A stretch of DNA of 15,323 bases from DASXMX01 sp035483795 (GCA_035483795.1 DATHPP010000125.1:1-15323); one strand, 5' to 3'; positions 6,320 through 13,725 are shown, numbered from the stretch's first letter. Numbers and translations: made by a program. The notes: generated from the letters alone by a model not told the origin.

Positions 6320-7356
6320 GACGGTGGCTGTTCAATTTCGCTCCGATCGCCGTTGCGATAATCGCATTCTTTATCGCGGGCAGTCCTGCTCTGTACGCGG
6401 ATTCCCCAAGTACGCGTCCCGCTTCCGCTCCGCAAGTCACGTTCTTCGCCATGGGCGACTGGGGCGAAGACACGACGGGACAGCGCAAAGTGGCGGCGGC
6501 AATGGCGAAGCGCGCCAAAAACCCGGCCGATCGCCCCACCGCCGTCATGTTGTGCGGGGACAACTTCTATTTTCGCTTGACCGGCGTTGAGGACCCGCTC
6601 TGGAAGACGCTGTTTGAGCAGATGTACGACCCGGCTGCGCTGGACATGCCCTTCTTCGCGTCTCTGGGCAACCATGATTACGACGGCGATAACCTGCGGA
6701 TCGAGATGGAGTACGCGCGTGAGCACCCGCAGTCGCGGTTCAAGCTTCCGGGCGCGTGGTATCGACGGGATTTTCCCCGGGATGCTCCGCTGTTGACCCT
6801 CATCGTGCTGGACAGCAACCGGGACGACCAGACCGAGTTGCAATGGTCCCGGCAAATTGCATGGCTGAAGGAGCAATTGGCCAGCCCCCGCGCGCCCTGG
6901 ACGATCTGCTGCGCCCACCATCCCATGTTCAGCAATGGGTACGTCTTCTTCAACGGCATTCTTCAGCGGGACTGGGGCAAGCTGTTCGAGCAGGGGCACG
7001 TCGATTTTTATCTGACGGGCCACGAGCACAACCTTCAGCACCTGGAGATTCCCGGCTGGAACGAGAGCTTCCTGATCGCCGGGGGAGGCGGCGCTCACCA
7101 GCACCCGCTGTTCCGCGCCGACCGCGGGTTCTCGCGCGAGGACTTTGGTTTTGTCGAATTCCAAATCGAACCGGATCGCGCGCGGGTTCGATTCATCGAC
7201 GCCGAGGGCAAAATCCTGCACGAATTCGAGCGGAGCAAGGCGGGGAAGGTGCGGGTGGTCGAGACGACGCCGAACTCTCCGCCGCAGAAAAACGCCCTTC
7301 AGGCCTATCTCGAATTGAGAAATCGGACCTCCTCCACCCAGCCCGCTCAACATTGA
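6316..7356 (+). CDS. Tartrate-resistant-type acid phosphatase (metallophosphoesterase)
   Basis: A secreted two-metal phosphatase of the purple or tartrate-resistant acid phosphatase (ACP5-like) group, which hydrolyses phosphate monoesters outside the cytoplasm. I chose the TTG at 6316, which overlaps the upstream stop as TTGA and follows a G-rich stretch. The product is then 346 residues with an immediate signal sequence (RRWLFNFAPIAVAIIAFFIA). An ATG at 6268 would start inside the upstream zinc-ribbon codons. From 6316 the motifs are MGDWGE (Asp48), CGDNFYF (Asp82, Tyr85), GNHDYDG (Asn119, His120), AHHPMFSNG (His201, His202) and GHEHNLQH (His236, His238), all canonical and in order. The FYF and Tyr85 context fits TRAP-type enzymes better than general metallophosphoesterases. 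Substrate unknown. Confidence 0.85.
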   Translation: MRRWLFNFAPIAVAIIAFFIAGSPALYADSPSTRPASAPQVTFFAMGDWGEDTTGQRKVAAAMAKRAKNPADRPTAVMLCGDNFYFRLTGVEDPLWKTLFEQMYDPAALDMPFFASLGNHDYDGDNLRIEMEYAREHPQSRFKLPGAWYRRDFPRDAPLLTLIVLDSNRDDQTELQWSRQIAWLKEQLASPRAPWTICCAHHPMFSNGYVFFNGILQRDWGKLFEQGHVDFYLTGHEHNLQHLEIPGWNESFLIAGGGGAHQHPLFRADRGFSREDFGFVEFQIEPDRARVRFIDAEGKILHEFERSKAGKVRVVETTPNSPPQKNALQAYLELRNRTSSTQPAQH

Positions 7357-7430
7357 GCATTCGGTTGTTATCATTTGCCGCCCCACCGGCCAGATCGCCG
7401 ATAAATGAACCGGGGCCGGTCAGGGAGCGA

Positions 7431-7494
7431 TTGTGGTGCAGGCTTTCCAGCCTGCACATTCCCAGGCGTGCAGGCTGGGAAGGCTGCGCCACAA
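7431..7494. repeat. Palindromic repeat GCAGGCT/AGCCTGC
   Basis: Arms 7431-7456 and 7469-7494 are inverted copies matching at 23 of 26 positions around a 12-base loop. The left arm is itself a small hairpin (GCAGGCT-TTCC-AGCCTGC), so two alternative folds are possible. It fills most of the 150-base gap between the phosphatase and permease genes. There is no T tract. It shares the GGCTGGAA feature with the inner palindrome at 2227-2256. Confidence 0.75.
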
Positions 7495-7506
7495 CGGATC
7501 CGTTGA

Positions 7507-9303
7507 ATGCCATTGATTGTCTTTCATACGCGACGCGTGCGCGAAGCGCTCAAGCAGCCCGAGGCCTGGGGCGCGGACCTTTTCTTTCTGCTGCTGGTGG
7601 CGGCGGTGGTGGGCGGGCTGGGCGTGCTGGGAAAGCAGGTCAGCCGGCAGTATGCGCCGAAGCTCGATATCAGCCTGTCGCTGCTGGCGCTTCCCAAGTA
7701 CACGCTGCTGAGCCTCGGCCGCGGTTTCGCGGCGTACGTGCTGTCGCTGGTCTTCACCCTCGTTTATGGGACCATCGCCGCCCACAACCGCCGCGCCGAA
7801 AAGGTGATGCTGCCGGCGCTGGACGTCCTTCAGGCAATCCCGGTGCTCGGATTCCTGCCAGGGCTGGTGCTGGCGATGATCAGCCTCTTTCCGACCCGCG
7901 AGCTGGGATTGGAAATCGCATGCATCGTCATGATTTTCACGGCGCAGGCGTGGAACATGACGTTCAGCTTTCACGGCAGCCTGCGCGGGATCCCCACGCC
8001 GCTGCGCGAGGTGGCGGCAATTCAAAGGCTGAGCACCTGGCAGATCTTCCGCCTGCTGGAAGTTCCGGCGGCGATGATCGGGTTGATCTGGAATTCCATG
8101 ATGTCGATGGCCGGCGGGTGGTTCTTCCTCACGGTCAACGAAGCGTTCACCCTGGGCGACCGCGACTTCCGATTGCCGGGAATCGGTTCGTACATGAACG
8201 AGGCGATCAACGCCGGCGACACGCGGGCGCAGCTTGCTGCGATCTTCGCGATGATCGTGATGATCGTCGCCGTCGATCAACTTTTCTGGCGGCCGCTGGT
8301 GGTCTGGAGCCAGCGTTTCAAGCTGGAAGACCAGGCTGGCCAGACGCCGCAGTCGTGGGTGTTGAACATCCTTGCCCAATCGCGAATCTTCCAGCGGCTG
8401 GAATCGCTGGCGCGGCGCCGGAAACGGCCTGCGGCGGTGTTTCCAGCCACCGCCACGGCGGCCGTCGCGATACTGGAGGCGTCAAACCCGCTGCGAAAGG
8501 CCGCGAAACCCAGGTCGATCGAGTTCGGATGGGTCAAGTCGGCGTTGCGTTGGATGCTGCTGGGAGGCGTTGTGCTCGCCGCGGCTTGGGGCGCCTGGGT
8601 CATCATCCGGCTGATCATCGACCTTCCCTTCCGCTACGACGCCGAGCACCACGCGGACTGGATCAGCGTGTTGCTGGCACTATTGGCATCCTTTGTTCGC
8701 ACGAGTGCGGCGGTATTGATTGGCGCCGCCTGGGCGCTGCCGGTGGGGATCATGATCGGACGATCGCCCAGGCTGTCGCGGGCATTGCAGCCGGTTATCC
8801 AAGTGGTCGCCAGTTTCCCCGCGCCGATGCTCTTTCCCATCGTGACGCTGGCGCTGGCTGCCATTCACGTGCCGTTCACGATCGGGTGTGTGGCGCTGAT
8901 GCTGCTGGGGGCGCAGTGGTACATCCTCTTCAACGTCATCGCCGGCGCCAGCGCCATTCCTCACGATCTCACCGAGGTGGCGGAGGTCTATCGGATGTCG
9001 AGGCGGGAGCGCTGGACGCGGCTGTACATCCCGTGTGTTTTCCCGTATCTGGTGACCGGGTTGATCACCGCCGCGGGCGGCGCATGGAATGCCACGATCG
9101 TCTCCGAATTCGTCCAGGTGAAGAGCCAGACGATGATCGCCTTCGGCTTGGGCTCGACGATCAGCGCCGCGACCACCAAGGCGAATTATTCGCTGCTGGC
9201 AGCGGGCGTGGTCACGATGGCGGTGTTTGTCGTGCTGCTGAACCGGTTCTTCTGGAAACGGCTCTATCGGATTGCCGAAGATCGATACAGCCTCAACGTC
9301 TGA
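7507..9303 (+). CDS. ABC transporter permease, two fused halves
   Basis: An inner-membrane permease of the nitrate/sulfonate/taurine (NitT/TauT) type, but with both halves of the dimer in one 598-residue chain. The first half (about 22-270) has a cytoplasmic EAA loop at 168-188 (REVAAIQRLSTWQIFRLLEV). The second (about 345-590) has its own at 490-510 (EVAEVYRMSRRERWTRLYIP). Each is flanked by several hydrophobic helices, and they are joined by a basic linker at about 270-340. Fusion would leave the paired ATPase facing two non-identical coupling loops. The stop is 21 bases before the ATPase ATG, so they form an operon. No substrate-binding protein is encoded nearby, so the substrate cannot be assigned. 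The start is the ATG just after the palindrome. Confidence 0.88.
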   Translation: MPLIVFHTRRVREALKQPEAWGADLFFLLLVAAVVGGLGVLGKQVSRQYAPKLDISLSLLALPKYTLLSLGRGFAAYVLSLVFTLVYGTIAAHNRRAEKVMLPALDVLQAIPVLGFLPGLVLAMISLFPTRELGLEIACIVMIFTAQAWNMTFSFHGSLRGIPTPLREVAAIQRLSTWQIFRLLEVPAAMIGLIWNSMMSMAGGWFFLTVNEAFTLGDRDFRLPGIGSYMNEAINAGDTRAQLAAIFAMIVMIVAVDQLFWRPLVVWSQRFKLEDQAGQTPQSWVLNILAQSRIFQRLESLARRRKRPAAVFPATATAAVAILEASNPLRKAAKPRSIEFGWVKSALRWMLLGGVVLAAAWGAWVIIRLIIDLPFRYDAEHHADWISVLLALLASFVRTSAAVLIGAAWALPVGIMIGRSPRLSRALQPVIQVVASFPAPMLFPIVTLALAAIHVPFTIGCVALMLLGAQWYILFNVIAGASAIPHDLTEVAEVYRMSRRERWTRLYIPCVFPYLVTGLITAAGGAWNATIVSEFVQVKSQTMIAFGLGSTISAATTKANYSLLAAGVVTMAVFVVLLNRFFWKRLYRIAEDRYSLNV

Positions 9304-9324
9304 CCCTTGACCTTGCGCTCTGAC

Positions 9325-10653
9325 ATGGCCGACGATCCTTCAGCCATCTGCGAAGCCCGCAACGTCTCGGTGTCGTTCGACCCGGCGGGCGAACGACTTG
9401 CGCTAAAGGACGTTACGCTGGCGATCAATTCCAATGAAGTCGTCGCCCTGCTGGGTCCCAGCGGCTGCGGCAAGAGCACGCTGCTGCGCGCCCTAGTGGG
9501 ACTGCTCAAGCCGACTCGCGGCGATATCCTGGCCCACGGCAAGCCGCTGGTCGGCATCCATCCCGGCATCGCCATCGTGTTCCAGAACTTCGCGCTCTAT
9601 CCGTGGCTGACGGTTCGCGAGAACGTGCAGGTGGCGCTCAACGGCCTGGGCCTCGAGCCCGCCAGCGGGGCCGCACGCGTCGCCAAGTGCATCGACCTGG
9701 TCGGGCTGGACGGTTCGGAAGAAGCGTATCCCAAGGAATTGTCCGGCGGCATGAAGCAGCGGGTCGGCATCGCCCGGGCCCTGGCCCGCGGGCCGGAGCT
9801 GCTTTGCATGGACGAGCCCTTCAGCGCCCTGGACGTCTTCACCGCCGAGAGTTTGCGAAGCGAAGTATACCGGTTGTGGACCGGCGGCAACGGAACCGCC
9901 GGCGAGCACGTCCCGGCAGTCGCGGGCGTGAAGAGCATCATGATGATCACCCACCTCATCGAGGAAGCGGTTTTCCTCGCCGATCGGATCGTCGTGATGG
10001 GAACGCGGCCCGGCCACATCCGCCAGATCGTTGTCAACACGCTGCCGCACCCGCGCGATTATCAATCCCCACCGTTTCAGCAGTTGGTGCAGAAGCTCCA
10101 CGACGTCATCGTCTCCGAGCATCTTCCCGAGGAGCCCAAGCCGACGGAGGTGGTCCAAGCGGGCGGCATACCGGCGTGCGAACCGGTGCCCAGCGTCAAT
10201 CTCGGCGAAATCTTCGGCCTGCTGGAAGTCCTTCGCGATAACGGCGGCCAGATGGACGTCTTCCGCCTCGACAGCATCACCGACTACGATTTCGGCCACA
10301 CGCTGGCCGTCGTCAAGGCCGGCGAGATGATCGAGCTGCTCGACACGCCCAAGAATCTGGTCGTCCTCACCGCATCGGGAAAGCAGTTCCTCGACGCCGA
10401 CATCAACCGCCGCAAAGTCCTGCTGAATCAAGAGCTCCAGAAACTGGGGGTGTTCCGCTACGTTGTCCAGATCCTTCGCGAAGCTTCGACCAAGCGGCTG
10501 CCGGAAGACGTCGTGATGGAAGAGCTCGCGGTTCGCCTGCCAACCGAGGACATCGAACGGCTCTTCAAGACGATCGTTAGCTGGGGGCGATTCGCCGAGC
10601 TCTTCGGATACTCGGCGGAAGAGAGCGTCCTTTATCTCGATCATCCGGCCTGA
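9325..10653 (+). CDS. ABC transporter ATPase with AAA-associated C-terminal domain
   Basis: The energy-coupling subunit for the permease just upstream. I prefer the ATG at 9325, giving 442 residues; a TTG at 9307 is in frame. Counting from 9307: Walker A GPSGCGKST (50-58), Q-loop VFQNFALYPW, signature LSGGMKQR (145-152), Walker B LLCMDEP (165-171), and the H-loop His at 216 in MMITHLIEEA. This is a typical SsuB/NrtD-like nucleotide-binding domain. A roughly 140-residue extension (about 299-440) starting VNLGEIFGLLEVLRDNGG matches my memory of the AAA-associated C-terminal domain (Pfam AAA_assoc_C), found on ATPases of this group. Its role is unknown; a regulatory or sensing role is possible. 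Substrate undetermined. Confidence 0.9.
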   Translation: MADDPSAICEARNVSVSFDPAGERLALKDVTLAINSNEVVALLGPSGCGKSTLLRALVGLLKPTRGDILAHGKPLVGIHPGIAIVFQNFALYPWLTVRENVQVALNGLGLEPASGAARVAKCIDLVGLDGSEEAYPKELSGGMKQRVGIARALARGPELLCMDEPFSALDVFTAESLRSEVYRLWTGGNGTAGEHVPAVAGVKSIMMITHLIEEAVFLADRIVVMGTRPGHIRQIVVNTLPHPRDYQSPPFQQLVQKLHDVIVSEHLPEEPKPTEVVQAGGIPACEPVPSVNLGEIFGLLEVLRDNGGQMDVFRLDSITDYDFGHTLAVVKAGEMIELLDTPKNLVVLTASGKQFLDADINRRKVLLNQELQKLGVFRYVVQILREASTKRLPEDVVMEELAVRLPTEDIERLFKTIVSWGRFAELFGYSAEESVLYLDHPA

Positions 10654-10711
10654 TGTGGAATTCGCGCTGCGGCACGGCGGTTGCTTCATTTTGATCAACA
10701 AAGGAGTGACT

Positions 10712-11200
10712 ATGACCCGTATTGGCTCGACGAATGGCGGTGATCGTTCGGCTTCTCAAGCTTCTCAATCTGTCGAACAACTCAACTCTCTGCTTCGCGG
10801 GGAGATTTCGGCGGCGGAAACCTACCGGATGGCGATCGACAAGGTCGCTGCCGATGCCTCGCAGAACGCGGGGTTGCTTCGGGAGATCCAGGAGGAACAC
10901 GGCCGAGCGGCACAGGGGATTCGCGACCGCATCCGTGAGATCGGCGGAGATCCCACCGACTCCTCCGGCGCCTGGGGCGCCTGGGCCAAGACTGTTCAAG
11001 GCACCATGAACCTGTTCGGCGACGCCTCCAGCCTCAAGGCCCTCAAGGAAGGCGAAGAGCACGGCCTGAACGATTACCAGCGCGCGATCAAGGACGTGGA
11101 CCCGACTTCGGCGCAGTTGCTCCAGAACCAACTGATTCCCGCCCAGCGCCGGCATATCGATCTGCTGGATCAGTTGATCAATTCCGTCGGGCGCGCGTGA
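10712..11200 (+). CDS. DUF2383 ferritin-like four-helix protein
   Basis: A 162-residue cytoplasmic helical protein of the DUF2383 (PA2169-like) group, with a ferritin-like four-helix plan. The ATG at 10712 is preceded by a strong AAGGAG at a 5-base spacing, so the longer open frame from 10655 is not used. Possible metal-contact residues repeat along the helices: Glu31 and Glu36 (EISAAETY), Glu61, Glu62 and His63 (EEHGRAA), Glu113-Glu115-Glu116-His117 (EGEEHGLNDY), and His148 (QRRHID). A Gly/Trp-rich loop (SSGAWGAWAKT) separates the two halves. The family is linked to stress in some bacteria, but no activity is established to my knowledge. It follows the ABC ATPase by 58 bases and probably has its own translation signal. 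It ends 10 bases from the convergent peptidase gene. Confidence 0.85.
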   Translation: MTRIGSTNGGDRSASQASQSVEQLNSLLRGEISAAETYRMAIDKVAADASQNAGLLREIQEEHGRAAQGIRDRIREIGGDPTDSSGAWGAWAKTVQGTMNLFGDASSLKALKEGEEHGLNDYQRAIKDVDPTSAQLLQNQLIPAQRRHIDLLDQLINSVGRA

Positions 11201-11210
11201 GGCAGAGGCA

Positions 11211-12116
11211 TCAGTCCTTTAGACCGCGAACCCCAAGCCATTGCCCGAACACCGCAACCAGGCGCTCGCGCGGCGCCTGAAATCGCTGCGTCAGGCTCTG
11301 GTCAGCTGTCATCCCGTCCTTGATGCCGTTGATGAATGCGACGTAGTTGGGCGCTGATGCCTGGATCATGAACGTGCAGAGCATCTCCGCGACGGGGTAT
11401 TGCCAACCCTCAATATGATCGGTTTGGAAGAACTCGCCCAGGCTGCCCTGGTGCGCCTGGATCTGCTCGCGGGCATTGGCCATGACAGTTTCGCGGCGGC
11501 CCTTCTGCGGGACCAGTTCGCCGGCGACGGTCTCGGCCAGTCCCTCGTTGGCCCATGAAGGGATCGGAACCGGCGATCGATAGCGGTGAACGAAGCCGTG
11601 CGTCGATTCGTGCACGAGGATGTGGGCGAATTCCAGCTCGTCACTCTGGCGGTAGAAGGCAACCTTGACCGTGCCGTCGGAAAAGCCGTGGCACATGCCC
11701 GCGGTCTTGGCGGGATCGGTATGCGCCATCTCCTTCTCATAACGGACGTAATCCTCGCGACGACTGAAGATGAAGATCATCGCCTTGCCGCGCCAGATGT
11801 TTTTGCCCGCCGGCACGGCAAACATCTCGGCCAGGCGGCCGTACATGCGATCCAGCAGCCCGGCCCACTGGTTGGCCTCGCGCTCCGACAGGTCGGTGCA
11901 GAACAGGAAGTATTCCGTCTCGAAAGAACGCAGCGGAATCTGGAGCTGGGTCTGGGTCTGCTGCGCGTAGTCTTTGAGCTGCGCGATCGCCGCCTTCTGC
12001 TGGGCGTCGGTGAGCTTGGGCCAGGCGTTGGGCGATTCGGCGCCGCTGGCCCGCCCCGCAAGAACCCATACGAGCAGTGTCAGAAACAACGTCAACCGTG
12101 TTCGTCGATGGATCAT
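11211..12116 (-). CDS. Secreted HExxH peptidase-like protein (DUF1570/peptidase MA type)
   Basis: A 301-residue protein with a signal sequence (MIHRRTRLTLFLTLLVWVLA, cut near Ala25) and a gluzincin-like zinc site. HESTH at 169-173 lies inside AHILVHESTHGFVHRYRS, and WANEGLAE at 188-195 supplies a likely third ligand, Glu191 or Glu195. This spacing fits the peptidase-MA-like family (DUF1570), common in planctomycetes. It is probably exported and acts outside the cytoplasm on an unknown protein or cell-wall substrate. Before the HExxH are a predicted helical region (35-105) and an alpha/beta region (IWRGKAMIFIFSRREDY). The gene starts divergently to rsmG, with a small palindrome between. Active-site residues look intact. 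Confidence 0.82.
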   Translation of the reverse strand: MIHRRTRLTLFLTLLVWVLAGRASGAESPNAWPKLTDAQQKAAIAQLKDYAQQTQTQLQIPLRSFETEYFLFCTDLSEREANQWAGLLDRMYGRLAEMFAVPAGKNIWRGKAMIFIFSRREDYVRYEKEMAHTDPAKTAGMCHGFSDGTVKVAFYRQSDELEFAHILVHESTHGFVHRYRSPVPIPSWANEGLAETVAGELVPQKGRRETVMANAREQIQAHQGSLGEFFQTDHIEGWQYPVAEMLCTFMIQASAPNYVAFINGIKDGMTADQSLTQRFQAPRERLVAVFGQWLGVRGLKD

Positions 12117-12151
12117 GGCTTATGATTGTACCGTGCGAGAATACGGGAGGG

Positions 12152-12171
12152 CGAGGCTCCGCCGAGCCTCG
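12152..12171. repeat. Small palindrome CGAGGCTC-CGCC-GAGCCTCG
   Basis: Perfect 8-base arms (12152-12159 and 12164-12171) with a CGCC loop lie in the 110-base gap between the divergent peptidase and rsmG genes. The sequence resembles a short GC-rich repeat I associate with planctomycete intergenic DNA. No T tract follows, so a terminator is unlikely. Confidence 0.6.
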
Positions 12172-12227
12172 TCCAGCAGACTGCCCCTCGCTAAATTGTC
12201 GATCGAAGAACGCATGAGCGACGCCGG

Positions 12228-12932
12228 ATGAATCCTCTGTGGAACCAGATTGCGGGCAAGGCGGGGATCCCCCTCGCGCCGGCTCAACATGAACTCCTCA
12301 ACCGCTATCTGGACCTCCTGCTGGCGGCCAACCAGCAGCTGAACCTGACGCGGATCGTCGACCGCCCCTCCGCCGAGGTCGGGCACATCGGCGATTCTCT
12401 GACGCTGCTCGGATGGCTTCCGCAGGGCGCGCTGCGACTGGCCGACGTAGGAAGCGGCGGCGGGGTGCCCGGGATTCCGCTGGCCATCGCCCGGCCCGAC
12501 ATCGCCGTGACCCTCATCGAATCCACCCAAAAAAAGGCCAGATTCCTCACCTGGGCGGCCGGTGAGTTGGGGCTGGCGAACGTTCAAGTCGTGGACCGGC
12601 GCGTCGAGGAGGCGGGCCGGGCGGCGGAACTGCGCGAGTCCTTCGACGTGGTCGTGTGCCGGGCCGTCGGCGCTCTCAACTGGCTGGCCGAGTGGTGCCT
12701 GCCGCTGCTGAAAGTCGGCGGAAAAATGCTCGCCATGAAAGGCCCCCGCGCTTCCGAAGAGCTGCCGCTGGCGGAGCACGCCATCCGTCTGGCCGGCGGC
12801 GCCAATCCGGATGTCCGCCCCGCCGACCTGCCCGGCGCAACCAACCATGTGATTGTCGAGATCGTCAAGAAACGACCCACGCCCGCCGCCTACCCCCGCC
12901 ACCCCTCGGTCGCCAAGGGAAGACCCCTGTAA
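12228..12932 (+). CDS. rsmG: 16S rRNA m7G527 methyltransferase RsmG
   Basis: RsmG (GidB) methylates N7 of G527 in 16S rRNA using S-adenosylmethionine. The 234-residue product has the class I methyltransferase core: LADVGSGGGVPGIPLAI (motif I, SAM binding), VTLIESTQKKARFL (motif II, acidic residue for the ribose), VVVCRAVG (motif IV) and GGKMLAMKGP. It ends in YPRHPSVAKGRPL, the usual RsmG tail. The N-terminal part (LNRYLDLLLAANQQLNLTRI) is also typical. The start is the ATG at 12228. It overlaps, as ATGA, the end of a five-codon ATG frame at 12214-12231. There is no strong Shine-Dalgarno. rsmG often sits near mnmG or parAB; here it does not. The csrA fusion downstream has its own promoter. 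Confidence 0.95.
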   Translation: MNPLWNQIAGKAGIPLAPAQHELLNRYLDLLLAANQQLNLTRIVDRPSAEVGHIGDSLTLLGWLPQGALRLADVGSGGGVPGIPLAIARPDIAVTLIESTQKKARFLTWAAGELGLANVQVVDRRVEEAGRAAELRESFDVVVCRAVGALNWLAEWCLPLLKVGGKMLAMKGPRASEELPLAEHAIRLAGGANPDVRPADLPGATNHVIVEIVKKRPTPAAYPRHPSVAKGRPL

Positions 12933-12935
12933 TTT

Positions 12936-12967
12936 CACGTCATTTCTGATTTTTTGCCGGTGACGTG
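12936..12967. repeat. CACGTCA inverted repeat after rsmG
   Basis: Arms CACGTCA (12936-12942) and TGACGTG (12961-12967) are perfect over 7 bases. The 18-base loop contains a run of six T. Lying just after the rsmG stop, it could contribute to termination or bind a regulator of the next gene, but the T run is in the loop and not after the stem. Weak evidence. Confidence 0.3.
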
Positions 12968-13002
12968 GCTAACATTCCCCCACCTTCTTGATTGTAACTG
13001 CC

Positions 13003-13008
13003 TATAAT
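13003..13008 (+). promoter_or_regulatory. Candidate -10 box for the csrA fusion
   Basis: A perfect TATAAT stands 52 bases before the ATG, with a TG two bases further upstream that resembles an extended -10. No good -35 is visible at the usual distance. The predicted leader runs from about 13015 to 13060. Confidence 0.5.
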
Positions 13009-13039
13009 CGTGCAATTCGTTCCGCGCAGTTTTTGAGGT

Positions 13040-13055
13040 CGCCGGCGCGGCGGAG
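13040..13055 (+). promoter_or_regulatory. Leader hairpin and ribosome binding site of the csrA fusion
   Basis: GGAG at 13052-13055 is 5 bases before the ATG and is the likely Shine-Dalgarno. A stem of 5 base pairs (13040-13044 with 13048-13052) ends on its first G. CsrA proteins bind GGA motifs, often over their own Shine-Dalgarno, so this site could allow self-repression. The stem is seen; the regulation is inference. Confidence 0.45.
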
Positions 13056-13060
13056 CATCT

Positions 13061-13720
13061 ATGCTCGTATTGGCACGCCAGAAAGATCAGAGCATCATCA
13101 TCGGTGACGACATTGAAGTGACCGTCGTCGACATTCGCGGCGACAAAGTGCGCCTCGGCATCAACGCACCGCGCCAGATCAGCGTCCATCGCAAAGAGGT
13201 GTACGAGCTGGTGAAGAAAGGCGTCACGAAATCGCCGGCCGGCGCGGCGCAGACCCAGACCGGGCCGCCGGTGCAGTACGGGAACGGCGCCGATCCGTTT
13301 CTGCGCGCCGCGATCGACGAGGCGAAAACGGGACTTTCCGAAGGCGGCCTTCCGATCGGATCCGTGCTGGTGCGCGAAGGCCAGATCATCGGCCGCGGGC
13401 ACAACCGCCGGGTGCAGAAGGGCGACCCCATGGCCCACGCCGAGATCGATTGCCTCTCGAATGCCGGCCGCCAGAAAACCTACAAAGACACGGTCCTGTA
13501 TTCGACCCTGATGCCCTGCCATCTGTGCAGCGGGGCGATCGTGCAGTTCGGCGTGCCGCGCGTCATCGTCGGCGAATCCACCAACTTCGCCGGCGCACCC
13601 GATTTTCTCCGCAGCAATCACGTGCAGGTCATCAATCTTCAGGATCCGGAGTGCATCCAGATGATGTCCGAGTTTGTCAAAGCCCACCCTGAGCTCTGGA
13701 ACGAGGACATCGGCAAGTAA
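13061..13720 (+). CDS. CsrA-cytosine deaminase fusion protein
   Basis: One continuous 219-residue frame. Residues 1-55 are a full CsrA/RsmA, the post-transcriptional regulator that binds GGA motifs in mRNA leaders. Leu4, Arg6, Val42 and Arg44, the positions known for RNA contact in E. coli CsrA, are all present (VHRKEVYE). A flexible linker follows (about 56-77: Gly, Ala, Gln, Thr, Pro). Residues 78-219 match fungal cytosine deaminase (Fcy1), which converts cytosine to uracil. Conserved features are GRGHN (Asn115, base contact), HAE (His126 zinc, Glu128 proton shuttle), PCHLC (Cys153 and Cys156 zinc) and the C-terminal NEDIGK with Asp216. The Asn-to-His spacing of 11 is the same as in Fcy1. 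Both families form homodimers. The ATG has a GGAG. An internal GTG at 13271 could give a separate deaminase, but has no clear Shine-Dalgarno. Confidence 0.92.
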   Translation: MLVLARQKDQSIIIGDDIEVTVVDIRGDKVRLGINAPRQISVHRKEVYELVKKGVTKSPAGAAQTQTGPPVQYGNGADPFLRAAIDEAKTGLSEGGLPIGSVLVREGQIIGRGHNRRVQKGDPMAHAEIDCLSNAGRQKTYKDTVLYSTLMPCHLCSGAIVQFGVPRVIVGESTNFAGAPDFLRSNHVQVINLQDPECIQMMSEFVKAHPELWNEDIGK

Positions 13721-13725
13721 CCGAA

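Noticed and set aside
6756..9323. An 855-codon plus-strand open frame across the phosphatase and permease genes
   Set aside because: It overlaps two genes with clear motifs in another frame. Its translation is rich in Arg, Gly, Ala and Pro without domain signals, as expected for a GC-rich shadow frame.
9493..10701. A 402-codon minus-strand frame opposite the ABC ATPase
   Set aside because: It is antisense to a gene with complete Walker and signature motifs and shows no recognisable domain or ribosome site.
12936..12967. Intrinsic terminator after rsmG
   Set aside because: The stem is only 7 bp and the T run lies in the loop rather than after the stem, so it was kept only as a weak inverted repeat.
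13271..13720. A separate deaminase gene starting at the internal GTG
   Set aside because: There is no Shine-Dalgarno before this GTG, and the upstream frame is open and continuous from a well-signalled ATG. A minor internal product cannot be excluded.
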